NCBI GenBank assembly: GCA_963971225.1 | Contig: OZ020269.1 | Span: forward strand, 29,367,783-29,431,782 | Source of the DNA: Melieria omissa | Taxonomy: Eukaryota; Arthropoda; Insecta; Diptera; Ulidiidae | Length of the DNA stretch: 64,000 bases | Reading direction: 5' to 3' | In this document: piece by piece, positions 24,101 through 37,039 of the stretch | Layout: each line of letters begins with the position of its first letter | Position numbering within the stretch: position 1 is the first letter of the stretch | Notes under the pieces: generated by a model | Database searches by the model: none | Told to the model about the DNA's origin: nothing | The model's input: only the letters and a program-made list of their open reading frames with translations | Translations under genes and position numbers: made by a program

Positions 24101-27100
24101 AAAGAAAGAAAATGAAAAATTAATTTTTATTTATTACTTCATTTATTTTTTATTCTTTTTTTCTTTTTATTCTTTTTCAAGCTTGTTTCGGACCACATTC
24201 TGTAGAGCTCTGTGTCGTCGTCTATGTTCATTCAATTTTCGATTTTGCACATTTCGTTTTCGTGCCTTTAGATTTGTGTCTTTGATTGCCTGGAACATGG
24301 GAACGCTTGTTGCTCCAATTTGTTGGCATAATTTTGTTCTTGTTGCTGACCGAACGCATTGATCGGCAGCCAAAAGGACCACAAACGAAACTTGAATACA
24401 GACACATCGATTGAACATATCGATGTACATTTATGTACATAAATATTGTGCAGTATTGTTTGAATGTGTTTTATTTAGTATGTCTGTGTGTGTGTGTAAA
24501 TAAATTTGACTGCAAGCACAGATGGCAAAGTGAGTGCAGTTGGCTTGTTCGGCGACCAGTGGAAGGTGGACACTTTTGGGCACGTTGCAATTTAAGTGTT
24601 CGGTGGCAACGAGCGGTAATGACAACAACAATGCGACCGCAACAATAGTCACAGCGACGACAGCGCGCACACTCCAAACGAAGTGCGGCGGCAGGTTGGT
24701 TTGTTCGTTCGATCAGACCACTGCAACAAGGTTAGCGCTGAGTTGAAGGTCGTTGGCGTTGGCAACGTTTGGAGCACTGGACACTGCCACGAAAGCGGAT
24801 TTGGAGCGCCCATGTGGCACACGCCTTCTCATATGCATAGAAATCGGATAGTGGCAGCGGAGGCGTTGTGCGGTGTTTGTCAACTATGCAACAACACTCG
24901 TTTGCCATGTTGCACTCATGAATATTGTTATTGTTGTTGTTGTTGTGACGGCCAAGAACTGCACGAATAACGCACAAACGGCTGGTGCGGCTTTGAGCGG
25001 CATTTGCTTTGAGAGTGTTGCGGCTGCGGCACATCGGTATCGCAGTTAATTAATCATCTGTGATTAGGAGGGCACATCGACACGCACGCCGCACCGACAA
25101 CGCATTGCGGCAAGTGGCGGACGACTGGCAATGGGAGCAACCAGAATTGGTATCGATTGGTGTGAAAATCACTTTCAGCGTCGATTTGAAATGCTTTAGT
25201 TATAGTTGCCATGAGATTTAACTATCAGATTTTGTGGATGTGTATTTTTCGATTTGATTTTGTGGTTTTTCAATAAAGTTTTGAACCACTCACTGCCAGT
25301 ACTGACGAAATGATGCAGCAATCGAAGACATTTATGCTCTGATATCAACTCCTCCCACCTACCAGCAACGGAAAGGCGGAGGCCACTTATGTAACTTAGT
25401 CAAGAACCCATTGTATTTTATGTAGATGACTCTGCTAATGAACGAAAGATAGGAACCCCACCACTCAGAACTGCTCCTAGAACCACAGAGAGATCAGGAG
25501 TCCACAAAGTTGCATGTTGCTATATGGAAACAAAAAAAAGAACCAAAAGGTTAATACATTTTGTATCGAGTCGAAGGCAGCAACTCCAGGTTCGGGAAAC
25601 TCGTTTTCTCTTTCGGTGGCTGTCCTCTCAGCTGGAAATGGCAAACCAAACCTCTGAGAGTAAAAATTGCTTATGAAAAAGCTCCCAACCTGTCGTTCGA
25701 AACCGGCATAAAACTGTAGATCCCTTCCAACCACGTACAAATTCACACGCACAACACGGGTGGTTGCGGGAAGCTAGGCCTTAGTCTCGCGTAAGCGGGC
25801 TGTCGTGCCAGTCAATTATTAATATATTAGAAGCCAGAGACTTATATAAATGTAAGTTGAGGTAGAAACCTGGTCGTAAACTTTTAATAACATTTGTCTT
25901 AAAAGCTTAAACATCTCTTCTGCCGAAGATTCTACCCTATAATCACTGTATGCCGTTCAACTATTGTTTGAACAGAGCCTTAACCCCCAAGTAACATAAG
26001 TACTGAAAAAGTTCGATTCAAACAAATCTCAATTGACAGCTTCCGTCGCTTTGGCAGCCAACGTCTGCCTTAATATGCACACAAATTCACTTCAAAGACG
26101 TTAGATGTCCAAATCTCCCATCTCTGGTTCAAACATCTTCAATGTCACTTCGCTTTCTAACAACAAACAAAGACAATTTGTTACGCTTCCTGTACAATCA
26201 GAACAACAGAACCACAGCTGGCGCACAACTGCCATCGCACAGACATTCCATGGCGAAATCGCCGTTTAATTAGTTGGCAATGACAGTGAATGTCTTCGAG
26301 TGCAGACGGGCTGCCTGCTTCTGCTCCGCCCAATAAGGAAGAGAATCCGATCACCTCCGCCTCCACAGTGCACACTCCATGTCAGCGGATCACTTTCAGT
26401 GCCGCAACTCGTTAGCGCACATTACGCGGGCCGTCAGTGTCCGCCCAGGTCACTCTCCATCCTTCGGACCGCGACAGTCGTCTTATCGTCATGTAAGCAT
26501 CTTAATTTATTTGTCAATGAGCGCAATGTATGCGCCGAAGCTGTTCGTATACTTGCAACTGACAATTGGCAGCCGTCTATAGGCCGAATGCAAATTTGCA
26601 TTGGTTTGCATTGCACTGTTGTTGTTGTTGTTGATTGTGTTATGTGTTGTGTTATTTCATCAACGGCCTCAACCTCAATCGGCAACTTCGACTTCGACTT
26701 GGACTGCAACTCAAACGTTTGTGCAACATAAATTCCGCCATTTCACTCAGCATGCAGCTCCAGCATCATCGCAGCCGACGCTCGCTGCGCAACGTGCGCG
26801 TTCGCTGCGTCCATGTCGGCGTTCGGTCGTTTAGACCCACACTCTGCGTTCGGGCCAACTGCGTTTGGCATAAATTCAATTGGACCCTTTTGCTGCCCGA
26901 TTGCCGCAAGTTGCAACCTCAGCGTTGGTTGGATGAGTGTTGGAAGTGTTGTTGGTGTTGTTGTTGTTATGGTTGTTCCTTTGGCCCTTTGTTTATTTCC
27001 TACAAGAAATTCTAACATTTTTACTATTATTGCTAATGTGTTGCAATCATGTTGACGCTGTTTTGTTGCTTTTGTTTTTGTTGTTGTTGCTGGTGTAACT

Positions 27101-27350
27101 TGTATTGTTTTGAGTTTGTTGTTGCACGTTTGCTGCTTTGAGGCGACGACAGTTGTGGCAGGCGACAGATGTCTGAATTTTATTTGTAGCTGAATACTTA
27201 TAATTTTGATGTTTTATCAGTTGGCTAGAGTTGCCATGTATTCATTTATAAGTTAGTACTTTTTTAACTGAAAAATTTGAGACATCCAAATTACGTAATT
27301 CTAAAGATGTTTCAGAAAATTCGGTTTAGTCAGAGAAATTTGATACTTAT
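24101..27350. other. Non-coding DNA with GC-richer islands
   Basis: The islands at 24.5-25.1 and 26.2-27.1 kb are open in many frames at once and carry GTT/CAA tracts (for example 24930-24948, 26617-26632 and 26948-26970). No reading frame there has a domain I can name. The sequence at 25200-26100 is ordinary. Confidence 0.4.
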
Positions 27351-27356
27351 TGATAA

Positions 27357-27942
27357 CACTGATCAACAGCAAAATGGCTTTTCTGTAATTAGAATAGAAT
27401 TAGAATGGTAATTAGAATATTTAATATATAAAATTTTCAGGCCTCTAATTTTATAAAGAAAATGTATGAAAAATGATGAAAATGACTATGGCATATTTTT
27501 GCTATTATTTCGATGAGAATGTGACTTACGCCAAAAAATTTGGCTGTTTTGTATTACTTGATGTTTCCGCCTTCTTGTTATACATAACTCGATACTTGAT
27601 TTACGAAAAATGTGCATTTTTTTCAACATTAAATAAAACGCCATGAAATTCCATATTTTCCGACTTTGAGGTCCAATTCCCGTGGAATTGTAAAACTTAT
27701 AAAAATAAATTACATTGGAAAAGAAGCCGTGAGGTGTTGTAAATGACACAAAGTGCAAATCACGACAGACGGTTTATTGGTTTAGAGATCACAATCCCAA
27801 ACGTGAAAAAAGTCAGTGAAAATTCGTAAAAGTGACACGCCCATTTTTTGCGAAAACGGAAACTAAGTTTTGAAAGCGGTTTGCGGATTCGAAATCAGCG
27901 CTCCCTAATTTCCCTAGAACTGATGTCAAACCCAGAAAAGCC
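27357..27942. mobile_element. CACTG-ended element, one-armed degraded copy
   Basis: Starts with the 30-bp terminus CACTGATCAACAGCAAAATG (and ...GCTTTTCTG), then jumps at about 27390 to unrelated AT-rich sequence and resumes at about 27444 with the inner-to-outer sequence of the right arm of the fold-back element at 44602-46480. It ends at 27942 in AACCCAGAAAAGCC, about 19 bp short of the expected terminus. Diverged by many substitutions. Confidence 0.8.
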
Positions 27943-28048
27943 GACCAAAAGTCGAAATTTGTTGCCCTGTTTAATTTTTTCTCTTTGATTATTTAATAAT
28001 AATTCCATAATTCTAAATTCAGTCTTTTGTGGCAGTTTCTTCCTTTAA

Positions 28049-28558
28049 CCCTTTCGCTATTTTGTTGCCATATGGCAACATGTTACTTTGTGGACGCCTG
28101 AACCCTCTGTGGCTTCCAAAAAAATTTTTTGTTGGTCCTTAGTTTGTAGGTTTGAAGTTTTAGAAAAAATACGAAATTAATGAACTGAATATTCAAGTTT
28201 AATGAAGAGAAGTAAACATGTTTTTTAATGATATATCTTGACATAGCAAAGAAAGAAGAAGCAGAAAAATTAGATAATTGTTTAATTTGACGTTTTCTTT
28301 CAATTTAGATACTTTTTTTGTTTTAATTTTAGCTGAAGTAAATGAAGAAATATTCAAATTTTCGTTATGCGTAAAAAGTTTTATGTTAAAGAAATTATTA
28401 CAGCCACAACGATGTGGTTGCTCTCATAGAAAAACACTCTAAAATATTTGGTCCAAGTATAAAATTTAAAAAATATCTTATGAAATGTTGCTGATACAAC
28501 CACAAAAGTAAAATTAAAAATTTTAACTTCTCCCCAGTAAAATTCTTTAGCGAAAGGG
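28049..28558. mobile_element. piggyBac-like TTAA MITE, copy 3
   Basis: 510 bp with TTAA at 28045-28048 and 28559-28562. Ends CCCTTTCGCTA and TAGCGAAAGGG are intact. This is the best full-length copy of the three. It lies only 106 bp from the CACTG-ended element before it. Confidence 0.9.
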
Positions 28559-28562
28559 TTAA

Positions 28563-30200
28563 TAAAAAATTTTGAGCGTAGACATTGTTTGCTTTGAAAA
28601 TTTTCAGCGAAAGAACTCCCGAGAAAATCTTGTGACACAAATCGATGCTTAACACTACAGGTTATCGCTTTTAGATCAGTAAAACATTTGTGAAATATAA
28701 GTTTTAAAAATTTGTTCATTGAAATTAATCCGAAAACGTCTAAATAGTTTCAGACTCGAAGCGAATCATTAGTTTTTTATTATATTTTCAGTCCAGCCTT
28801 TCAATGCAGTTTTCAATATAGTTTAAATTGAAATAACATTTGGGAATTAAGAATCTGAGGCAAACTTTCCATGTAAACATCTTCTGCTTTAAAAGTTTGA
28901 AAAGAAAATATTTCAGGGAAGATCCACAGATCTTTTTTTTGATTTTTTTGCATAGTAAGTTCAAGTTATTTAATATGGTTTCTCAGACAAAAATCTGTGT
29001 GAGATGACTTTCAAATATTTTTTTAAAGTTAATCAAGAAACGTCGAAAATGGCTAAGACATGGTGCCGTATAACTATGAACTGAATAAACAGCAAATATT
29101 TTGGCAGATTAGTGCGATAAATTTTAAAATATTTTTTTTACTTTTTTTAACAAATCGTTTCTGTAGAATTTCCTTTAATTTTTTTAGGGAGTTTCATTTT
29201 AGTAGTTTGTGTTTTAGTGAGTGCAGCTTTAAATCGACATTAAGGCTCCCATGTCTCAAAGACACTTATGTATTTGTACACCGAATGGCCACCTTTCGGC
29301 TAAAGTGTCTTTTTGTTTTCTGCGTAATGATTTCGAGTTTATTTCATTGCATTTTCCGCTCAACATTTCAGCGATGATCAAACTAGACGAGGGCCAACAC
29401 GGTTTGTAAGAAATATGGCCAGCACTATTGTGTAGGTTTAAGCACAAGGAGGACCAGATAGAGTGTGAGGTGTTGCACACGCTTAGCAGATATGACTGGC
29501 CTGAGGTAAGGAGACTGGTTGGTTGGTTTGTTTGTTTACACCTTGGAGAGGTGCTTTAGTGTCAGAAGATTGTAAGAAATGTTCAAGTAAAATTTGTTGA
29601 TGTGAATTGAGTGGACGTTGTTTGGTTGGTTTGGCATCAACTATCACACTTCATTTTCATTTTAAACGACTTCAATTGTCATAAGTTGCATGGTCTCGCA
29701 GTTATGATAAGAATTTTGTGAATATTTTTCACTGTTGCATCGCCTTCAAGGAAGCAAAACCAAAAGCGAATAACTGTCGAGACGTGCATAAATGGTCTGA
29801 CACTCTTGTTGTTCTCTGTTGTTCTGCTTCACAATGTTTACCAGCTGCTTTTGTTCTCTTGCGTTGTGCACTCGGCCAATGCATTTGACCCACTTTTGTG
29901 TCAACAGCGGCAATTTGGCCGACTTTGTCTTGATGTCAGCGACCGCAGTGCGTAAATATTTACTGTTGATATGAAGTTGTCACTCATTTAACTTCATAAA
30001 GACCGTCAACTGTGCACTTTGTAAACAAACATTAATTTAAAAATTTATCTGTAAAGCAATTTGCACAGCTCGCCTAAAAAGGCATAACATGTTATCGAGT
30101 TGCTTGACGCTTCTTCATGCTTCAACATTCATTCGCATTGCTTGTACGCAGCTCAATCGACTCACCTGTGGTGTAGCAAAAAACATCTCAATTAGTCATC
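28563..30200. other. Non-coding DNA
   Basis: AT-rich sequence without recognised elements. A patch at 29360-29510 has mixed composition and a 105-codon plus-strand frame ends near 29377, but nothing identifies it. Confidence 0.4.
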
Positions 30201-32865
30201 ATTAGCCACGTTAGCAGCGGCGTCTACCTGCATTGCAGCGGCTACCGGGTTTCCAGTAGGCAGACCTTGACCCGCGTGCGTAGGCGTTCGGTGCAGATTT
30301 TCCTACAACGTGTCCGTTGGCGGCAAATTCACGCTGACAGCGCGTCGACGTGACACTACAGCAACACGACAGCTGACAGCTGCTGGCTGACGCGCTTAAA
30401 CAGGGTCAATTAATGCGGCTTGAAAGAAGTTTCAATGCGGTAAATCAGCTCACGTGAGTTGCATAATGCGCGAATTACTTGGAGGCGAAATATTTGTCAC
30501 AGCTTATCGCAAACATTGTCAGCTGCAGTTCTCTGCGGTCAACGCATGCGCAGCTCCCTTCACATGTTGCACGCTTGTCGTCGCACAGTGCGGGTCAACA
30601 TTTCACTTCGGCGCGGGTCGTGTTCGTGCAACAACACAAAATCTGCACAGCTTGTACGCTTGTCGCAGCTGCAACTGTGGGCCGTGTGCGCGTAATTTAT
30701 GCGGCTGCCGCATTGTTGGTCGGTGCATGCAACAAGTGTCGTCTGCCATTGATTTCCCAAAATCGATTACAGCGTGTACGCAGTTTTCTGCGCCAATCAT
30801 AATTGTCCAATGCGTGTTGCAATTAATTTATACTGTCAGCGATTCATGTTGAGTTTTTTTGCAGTCAATGTTCTAAGTTCACTGCTATGATTTCGATTTC
30901 GAGTGAAAAATATTCGCAATGCAGATTCGAAACTTGGTGTATTCCTTCTAACGTTTTTCTATTGCGTCAAGCAGCACTTCAGCCGCCTCCACCAGTTGCG
31001 CACAACAACTCTGCGCCCTGTTCCACTTAACACGAATTCCCGCCACAACTCAACTCATTAGCGACTGAATGTGGAACAAGTGTTGCGGCAGCGATAACAA
31101 AAATACCAATCAATTGCAGCTGAACTGGATCGCCAGAGGGGCTCAAAGGGGCCAGCAATGTAAATGTGCAACGTCATTGCAGAATCACAATAAATGCTTG
31201 CAAATTTCTCCAAACAACTGTTGGCGGTCTGACTGACTAACGGAACGCACACCTATGCCGCTACAAGTGGCAACAGGTCCATTTCATTTTGACGTTCGCC
31301 ACGTCCGCACCCGGCCAAGGCATCTTGCACGATGCTGCCGCTGCTGCTGGCATCTTAAGCGCCGCTGTCCTGCACGCCTTGTACGCGTCTGTCTGTTCGT
31401 CTGTCTGGCGGCTTTTGCCCTTTTGCGCTGCCAGCGTGCGCTGCATTATGATGGACGTTGCCTCCTGCTGTTGTCGCTGCTGCTGCTCGCCACTTTGCCC
31501 GCTGCGCATGCGACGTTTGCTGTTCGCTGGCGTCTCGTTGCCAAATGCAGATAACCATCCGACAACTTAACCAAGTTTTCGCTTCAAGTTGCGGCAGCGA
31601 GGGAAGTGCATGCGCGCGTTTTCTCAAGTGTGTTCGCTGTGGCTGCAGTTTGGGAATTTGGGAATTTGTCACGTCCGCCCATTTTAGAGTAAGCGGACAT
31701 GATTATGCATTGTTAATGGCCGCCCGGCACGTCTGTAGCGCCGCCACAGCACGGACTCATGTCTAATGTGCGCCTATGATGTGTTGCGCCAGCGAGACCC
31801 GAATGCCTGCGGGACTGTTTCATGAACTCAGAGGAAATATTTTAGAATATCTGTAAAATATTTTTAAGTTAATTTTATTAATTAGTAATTTAGGTGAATT
31901 TTTATGAAAGTGTTACGATGTAATTTTTTTTTAAAATATTTTAGCATTTTTCAAAAATATTTCTTCGCCTTGTTGTGCGCCATGAAGTGGGCCCACTGCC
32001 TAAATAAATATCAATGCAGTAAAGCTTCCAGCACGCTGCGTTCTTAGCGGTTAAGTGGACTTTTGCCGTGAGCTGCACTGCCAATGACGCCACACCAACA
32101 GTGACCGTTACTTATGAACAGTTCGTTTGTGGCAAGGAAAAGGAAAGAAAAAATGTCACTTCAGCAAGAACCAAAATTAAGAAGAAGAAGAAGAAAAAAA
32201 AACAAGACAAGCAGACGAATAAACAGCAACAGCGACCGCGTCTGCAGCCAAACATGTCATAATCTTCGCAAAACAGCAACGATAACAACAATAACAACGC
32301 CGACAACGATAAGCAAAACATGTCTCATTGAGATCCTTGAACTGTTGCTTTGACAGCGCAGCGCCTGCCGACGCCTAATAAGACGCCCGTCTAGTGCGGC
32401 CAAGTCGGTTGCCTGCCATGGCAATTAAGCCCAAAAAGTGCCGTTATTGTGCAAATACGCGACCGTGCCGCACTGCAGCACGTTCGCTGTGGCGCCCCCT
32501 GATGGGCGCCGCAAGGTCAATGCGAGAGGTAGAGATATTGTCGTGTCATCGCGAACATTTCTGCGCTGTCTGATGCGAGTTGGCGCCTAACGAAGCCAAC
32601 GCAAACAATTTGCATTGTTGCTTTTGGCCACGTTGCGAATATTTGGATGCATGAAATTGGAGCAAATTGAACATGATTTGGTTGCCCCGTTGGGTTGGCC
32701 GCACTCGCTGATTTTTATTTTTCAGTTTTTATTGTAATGAAAAATCCATGAGAAAACATTAAATAAACAAAATTATTATCATTACATGAATTGATTTTTT
32801 TTAATTGCATGCAGTTTTGTTGCAATTCTTTTTTCGAGTATTTACTTAATGTTTATTTTTATTTG
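30201..32865. other. GC-richer non-coding island with low-complexity tracts
   Basis: Between about 30230 and 31800 frames of 60-130 codons are open simultaneously on both strands, rich in Cys, Arg, Ala and His from GC-rich triplet tracts (CTGCTG, GCCGCTG). A purine tract (AAG/AAA) lies at 32180-32210 and CAA tracts at 32220-32310. No domain, signal or intron structure supports a gene. Confidence 0.4.
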
Positions 32866-32869
32866 TATA

Positions 32870-34860
32870 ACATATATTTATTTTTATTAATTTTTATAGT
32901 ATAAATTTTATACGCAAGTTTTTAGATATGGTTTCTTGTTTCTTGTGTGCTTTTGTATACTTTTTAGCTTTTGTAAATACTGTAAAAAATTCATCATTTC
33001 TAATTTCATCATTTAAAACTGATGAAATTAGAAATACATAAATAAAACATATTTTTTTAAGTAATTACTTAATTTTTTTATATACATTATTTTATTTTTT
33101 ATATTTTTATTTATTTTTTATTTTTTTCATTGTTTTATTTTATTTTTAATTTTTAATCTTTTTATTATTATTTGATTTTTTGTTGTATACATTTTATACA
33201 TAAGTTTTTATTTAAGGCAAGGCTCCCCTGGATTTGGGCAAAAATAAGGCAAAGTTTGTAATTTTTTTGTGGGATAATAAAAAGGCGTACAAACTTCCGG
33301 TTTTGACTATTAAATTCGTCTATTATTTAGGAGTTTAAAAAGTTAAAAAACTTGATGAAATTCAAAATGGCGGCTACAAAATGGCGATTTCCGTAGGCCT
33401 CTGCGCGCCAAACATCGCTCGAGAACTGTAATCCTGCAGCCTCTTGTAGTGCACTGAAATCAAAAAGCATTGTCATTACTTAAAGATAACAAAATTGTCT
33501 GTGCATTGAACCAGACTCAAAAAATTGAAACGAAAAATTCTTGCACAATGAATATTTGAAGAAAAAAGTTAAATTTTTTGCACCTTTTTTTAATTTCAAC
33601 CACATTTAAAAATTAAAAATAAATAACTATTTATGCAAATTGTAGGTTCAAGGCATACAGAAAATCAAATACATTCGAGCAGTTTTTAGATGAAGAAAAT
33701 CGGATCATTAGATCAAGTCCGGTGATTTCAGTTAGATTGGAAAAAATGGTTTCGAGATAAACGCGTTTGAAGCAAATTAGAGCAGTGGAGCGTCCCGTAG
33801 CGCGCGTGAGACAGGTGTGTTCTCCCATGAAAATACGCGTCGTATCAAAAAATCCTTTTACACACATATTCTACATATATGTAGCCTTCGTTTTATGCAA
33901 AAAAAAAAAACCATTTTTCGGTCCAAATCCAGGGGAGCCTTCCCTTAATGTTGTTTTTCGTTTGCTTCAGTAAAAAATTCCTCAGAATTTAATTTAACAA
34001 AAAATATATAAAACAAATGAAATATAGTTTTTGAGTAATTACTGCTAAATTTTGTTTAGTAATTTTTTTATTGTTGAATTTTTTTATATATTTTATACAT
34101 AAGTTTTAATTTATTGTTGTTTTTTTTTGCTTTTGTATAATTTTTACTTTTTGTGTATTTTTGTAATACAAAATTCATCAAACATAAATAAAAACTGCAA
34201 AAATTTAAAACCGCTGCAATAAGAAAAATTTTAAATAAACAACAAATATATTTTGAAAAGAATTATTACTTCATTTATAGTTTTATGAATTTATTTATTT
34301 GAATTATTTCATCTTTTAGTTTATATTTTTTTAGACAAGTTTTTATTTAATGTTTCTTGTTTGCTTTGGTATAATTTTTAACTTTTGTATGTTATTGTAA
34401 TAAAAAATTCATCAAAAAATAAATAAAAAACTATAACAATTTAAAACTGCTGTACAAAAAATGTTGTTAAATAAATGAAACATGGTTTTTAAGGAATTAC
34501 TACCTGTTTTTTTTTTCAATTTATGTTTATTATTTTATTTTTTGTTGTATACATTTTATGCACAAGTTTTTATTTAATGCTGTTTTTTGTTTGCTTTTGT
34601 ATAGTTTTTACGTTTGTATATTATTGCAATAAAAATTCACTAAAAATAAATAAAAAACTATACAAATTTTAAACTATATAAAATCAATAATGCACATACC
34701 TATAGTATATATTTTTTATTAATATTTTATTATTATATTTCATTAATTAATTTATTGTTTTTATTCCAAGCGACTTTTTAATGTTTAACTTTTAAGTTCT
34801 TCTTGTTTAATTTTGTATTTTATTATAACAAAAAACTCGTGTCAAAAGTGAAAAAATGTA
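32870..34860. repeat. AT-rich minisatellite, period about 230 bp
   Basis: Diverged units share, in order, TATACATTTTATAC, AAGTTTTTATTTAATG, TTTGCTTTTGTATA, a TTTTTA(A)CTTTTGTAT block, ATTGTAATAAAAAATTCAT and AAATAAATAAAAA. The marker AAGTTTTTA starts near 32914, 33201, 34100, 34335 and 34562. The MITE at 33216-33944 splits the second unit. Confidence 0.75.
33216..33944. mobile_element. TTAA MITE, second family (GGAGCC ends)
   Basis: 729 bp between TTAA at 33212-33215 and 33945-33948. The ends are inverted over about 22 bp: GGCAAGGCTCCCCTGGATTT at the left and AAATCCAGGGGAGCCTTCCC at the right. TTAA target choice suggests a piggyBac-type transposase acted on it. Removing the element with one TTAA restores TTTTTATTTAATGTTGTTTT, as in neighbouring minisatellite units. 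No transposase inside; it carries two ACAAAATGGCG-like words at about 33362-33385. Confidence 0.9.
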
Positions 34861-34864
34861 TTAA

Positions 34865-36145
34865 CAAAATGTCTTAAATATACATAAAAAAATTGTATCA
34901 AACGATTTTATTACTTTTGCACTTTTCTTTACTTTTTTTAATTTTCTCTAAGCAAAAGCAACATTTGAAACATTTGCCAGCTTTGACCGCAGTTTGCTTG
35001 CTGCTGCCTTCAACTGCAGAGTCTGTCATTGTGGTTGTCTGGTTGTCACCAAATGGCATTTAGTCAGCAGGGGAAGTACATACTGACTGCTTGTTTGCTT
35101 CAACCACAGAATGAGTTCTTGTTCGCAAAGTTGAGTGGCCGCTGTTCTTTGGGCTTTTGTCATTTAACCACCATGGAAGTTGACGCATCTGAACACTTTT
35201 TGTTTATAAAGTTGGGGAAAGTTGCGCTTTTCTCACTTCTATAGAATTATTCATGTTTTACTAAATGCATTGTTTTGTGACTCACTGAAGCTTTTACCAT
35301 GTTTATTTATTTTTATTGGAACGAAAAGATCTCCAAGTTTTAAGTTCTGGTGGTTGCTATGCACGTCAAAATAAACGTAAGTGCACCAAAAAAGCTAACA
35401 AATAAATTAGTCAGCAACTAATTTCCCACACTTCAACTGAAAATTGAAGGAAAACTTTTTCATTGCATGAAATAAAAAAAACAGCTCACAAAATATTTTT
35501 TGCTGGCTGCAGCCACACGTTAAGTCATTATGACGTGTCCGAGTGCGCGCCAATAGTTAATTGCAATCAATTTTCTGCACATCAAGTGGAACAGGGCCCA
35601 CTTTATTGTTATCGATGCTAAGCGCAGCCTTTAGCACGCTGCGTCACTGTGCAAATGAATTAATCACCAGACGCCGCGTTGCAGTTGTTGTTGTCTTTGG
35701 CCAAGTACTCAACTGGCTGACTGACTGCAATGCGTGAACGAATTGGAATTTTTGGAGGCCAAAAGCAGTCGTCGGCAGCATTGAAAGCAATCTGAGAATC
35801 GCTTGTGTGCACGTCAGACCAACGCTGCGCAATGACGCACACCAGACGCGCGAAGTGCAACACACCACACCACACAAAGACGAAACGTCCTTGAGGCACG
35901 GCACCTTAAGTTGCATTAGAACAATCAATTTTCTTGTGTTTTTGTTATGAAAATCCACAGAAAATGTAATAACAAAGCAGCAAAGGAATGGTGCAAAATA
36001 CGATTTGTTGATTGATTTGTTGTTTGTGCTAGAGTTGCCATATTGTTGAAAAGAAATTGGGGACTTTTGTGCAATTGCTTTTCAGTGGGTTGATGAAAGT
36101 GTCGTGGGTTTTGTATTGAAACTTATTGTGTTGATAGTTTTTCTA
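34865..36145. other. Non-coding DNA
   Basis: Nothing recognised. Frames at 35029-35244 and 35644-35958 lack any family signature. Confidence 0.45.
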
Positions 36146-36530
36146 ATCTTAATTCGGATCTGTACTGTCAACAATTCCATCATCTGATCACCCAGTTTTG
36201 TCCAATAGAAGAGGAATTGTGTGCCATCAGGACAACGCCAGACCACACACACATAGGTAGACATCGTAGAGAAGCTCCGCGAACTTGGTTAGGATGTTCT
36301 TATGAATTTACCTTATAGTTCGGACGTGTCACCAAGTGATTATTACCTGTTCGTGTCTATGGCGAATAATTTTGATGGTAAAATTTTGCCTTAAAAGAAG
36401 ACACTCGATGTGAAAATCGACTGTCCCAGTTTTTAGCCAATGGGATCAAGGGTTTCTAAAAAAAAGGCATAATGGAATAAACAGGTAAATATTTGACCTA
36501 CTTCGTTCTAAATAAAGCCTTTAATTTTAC
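36146..36530 (+). pseudogene. Mariner relic, C-terminal half (irritans/Himar1-like)
   Basis: Begins with NSDLYCQQ at about 36150, followed in shifting frames by remnants of the second-Asp region (CATCAGGACAACGCCAG encodes H-Q-D-N-A-R), then K-L-R-E-L-G, LPYSSDV, SPSDYYLF and FVSMANN near 36270-36370. The ending GFLKKK is at about 36450. It is the same subfamily as the relics at 3.2 and 10.3 kb but lacks the N-terminal half. Inactive. Confidence 0.75.
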
Positions 36531-36539
36531 ACAAAAGTT

Positions 36540-37035
36540 TTGGATTTATTTTTCTACATCTCTCACTACAAAAAGAGTATAAATCAAACAAGAGTTTCTG
36601 ACACAAAACTTAACTAAACATACTCGATAAAGAATTCAAAATGTGTTTAATTAATACAAATCAACCAAGAAAAACTAGTTACAAAATAATTTCACGTCAT
36701 TAAAAATTTAAATTTGATTACTCAAGTTCGCTAATGAGATCTCCATCGTTTTGCGATTAAAGTAGCTTTTCCAAACAAGCTCATCTAGTTACGTAATTCG
36801 AAATTTCGATGTAATTAACCAGTTAACTAATCAAATGTTTGGCTATAGAAATCGCTAACAAGTTTTTAAACTTCCTCATTCTCAAAACATTTTATCATTT
36901 GCAATCATAGTTGCTTTTTTAAAACAACTGACAAATTGTTCAAAAATATGCTGTTTGGAGGACTATTGCGTTTAAATAATTTAGGTGACCAAGTTAAAAA
37001 ATGGTTTTTGAAGTCTCTGAAGATTGTAAAATTAG
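36540..37035. other. Non-coding DNA
   Basis: AT-rich, no recognised feature. The inverted ends of the mariner relic that follows were not found here. Confidence 0.4.
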
Positions 37036-37039
37036 AAAA

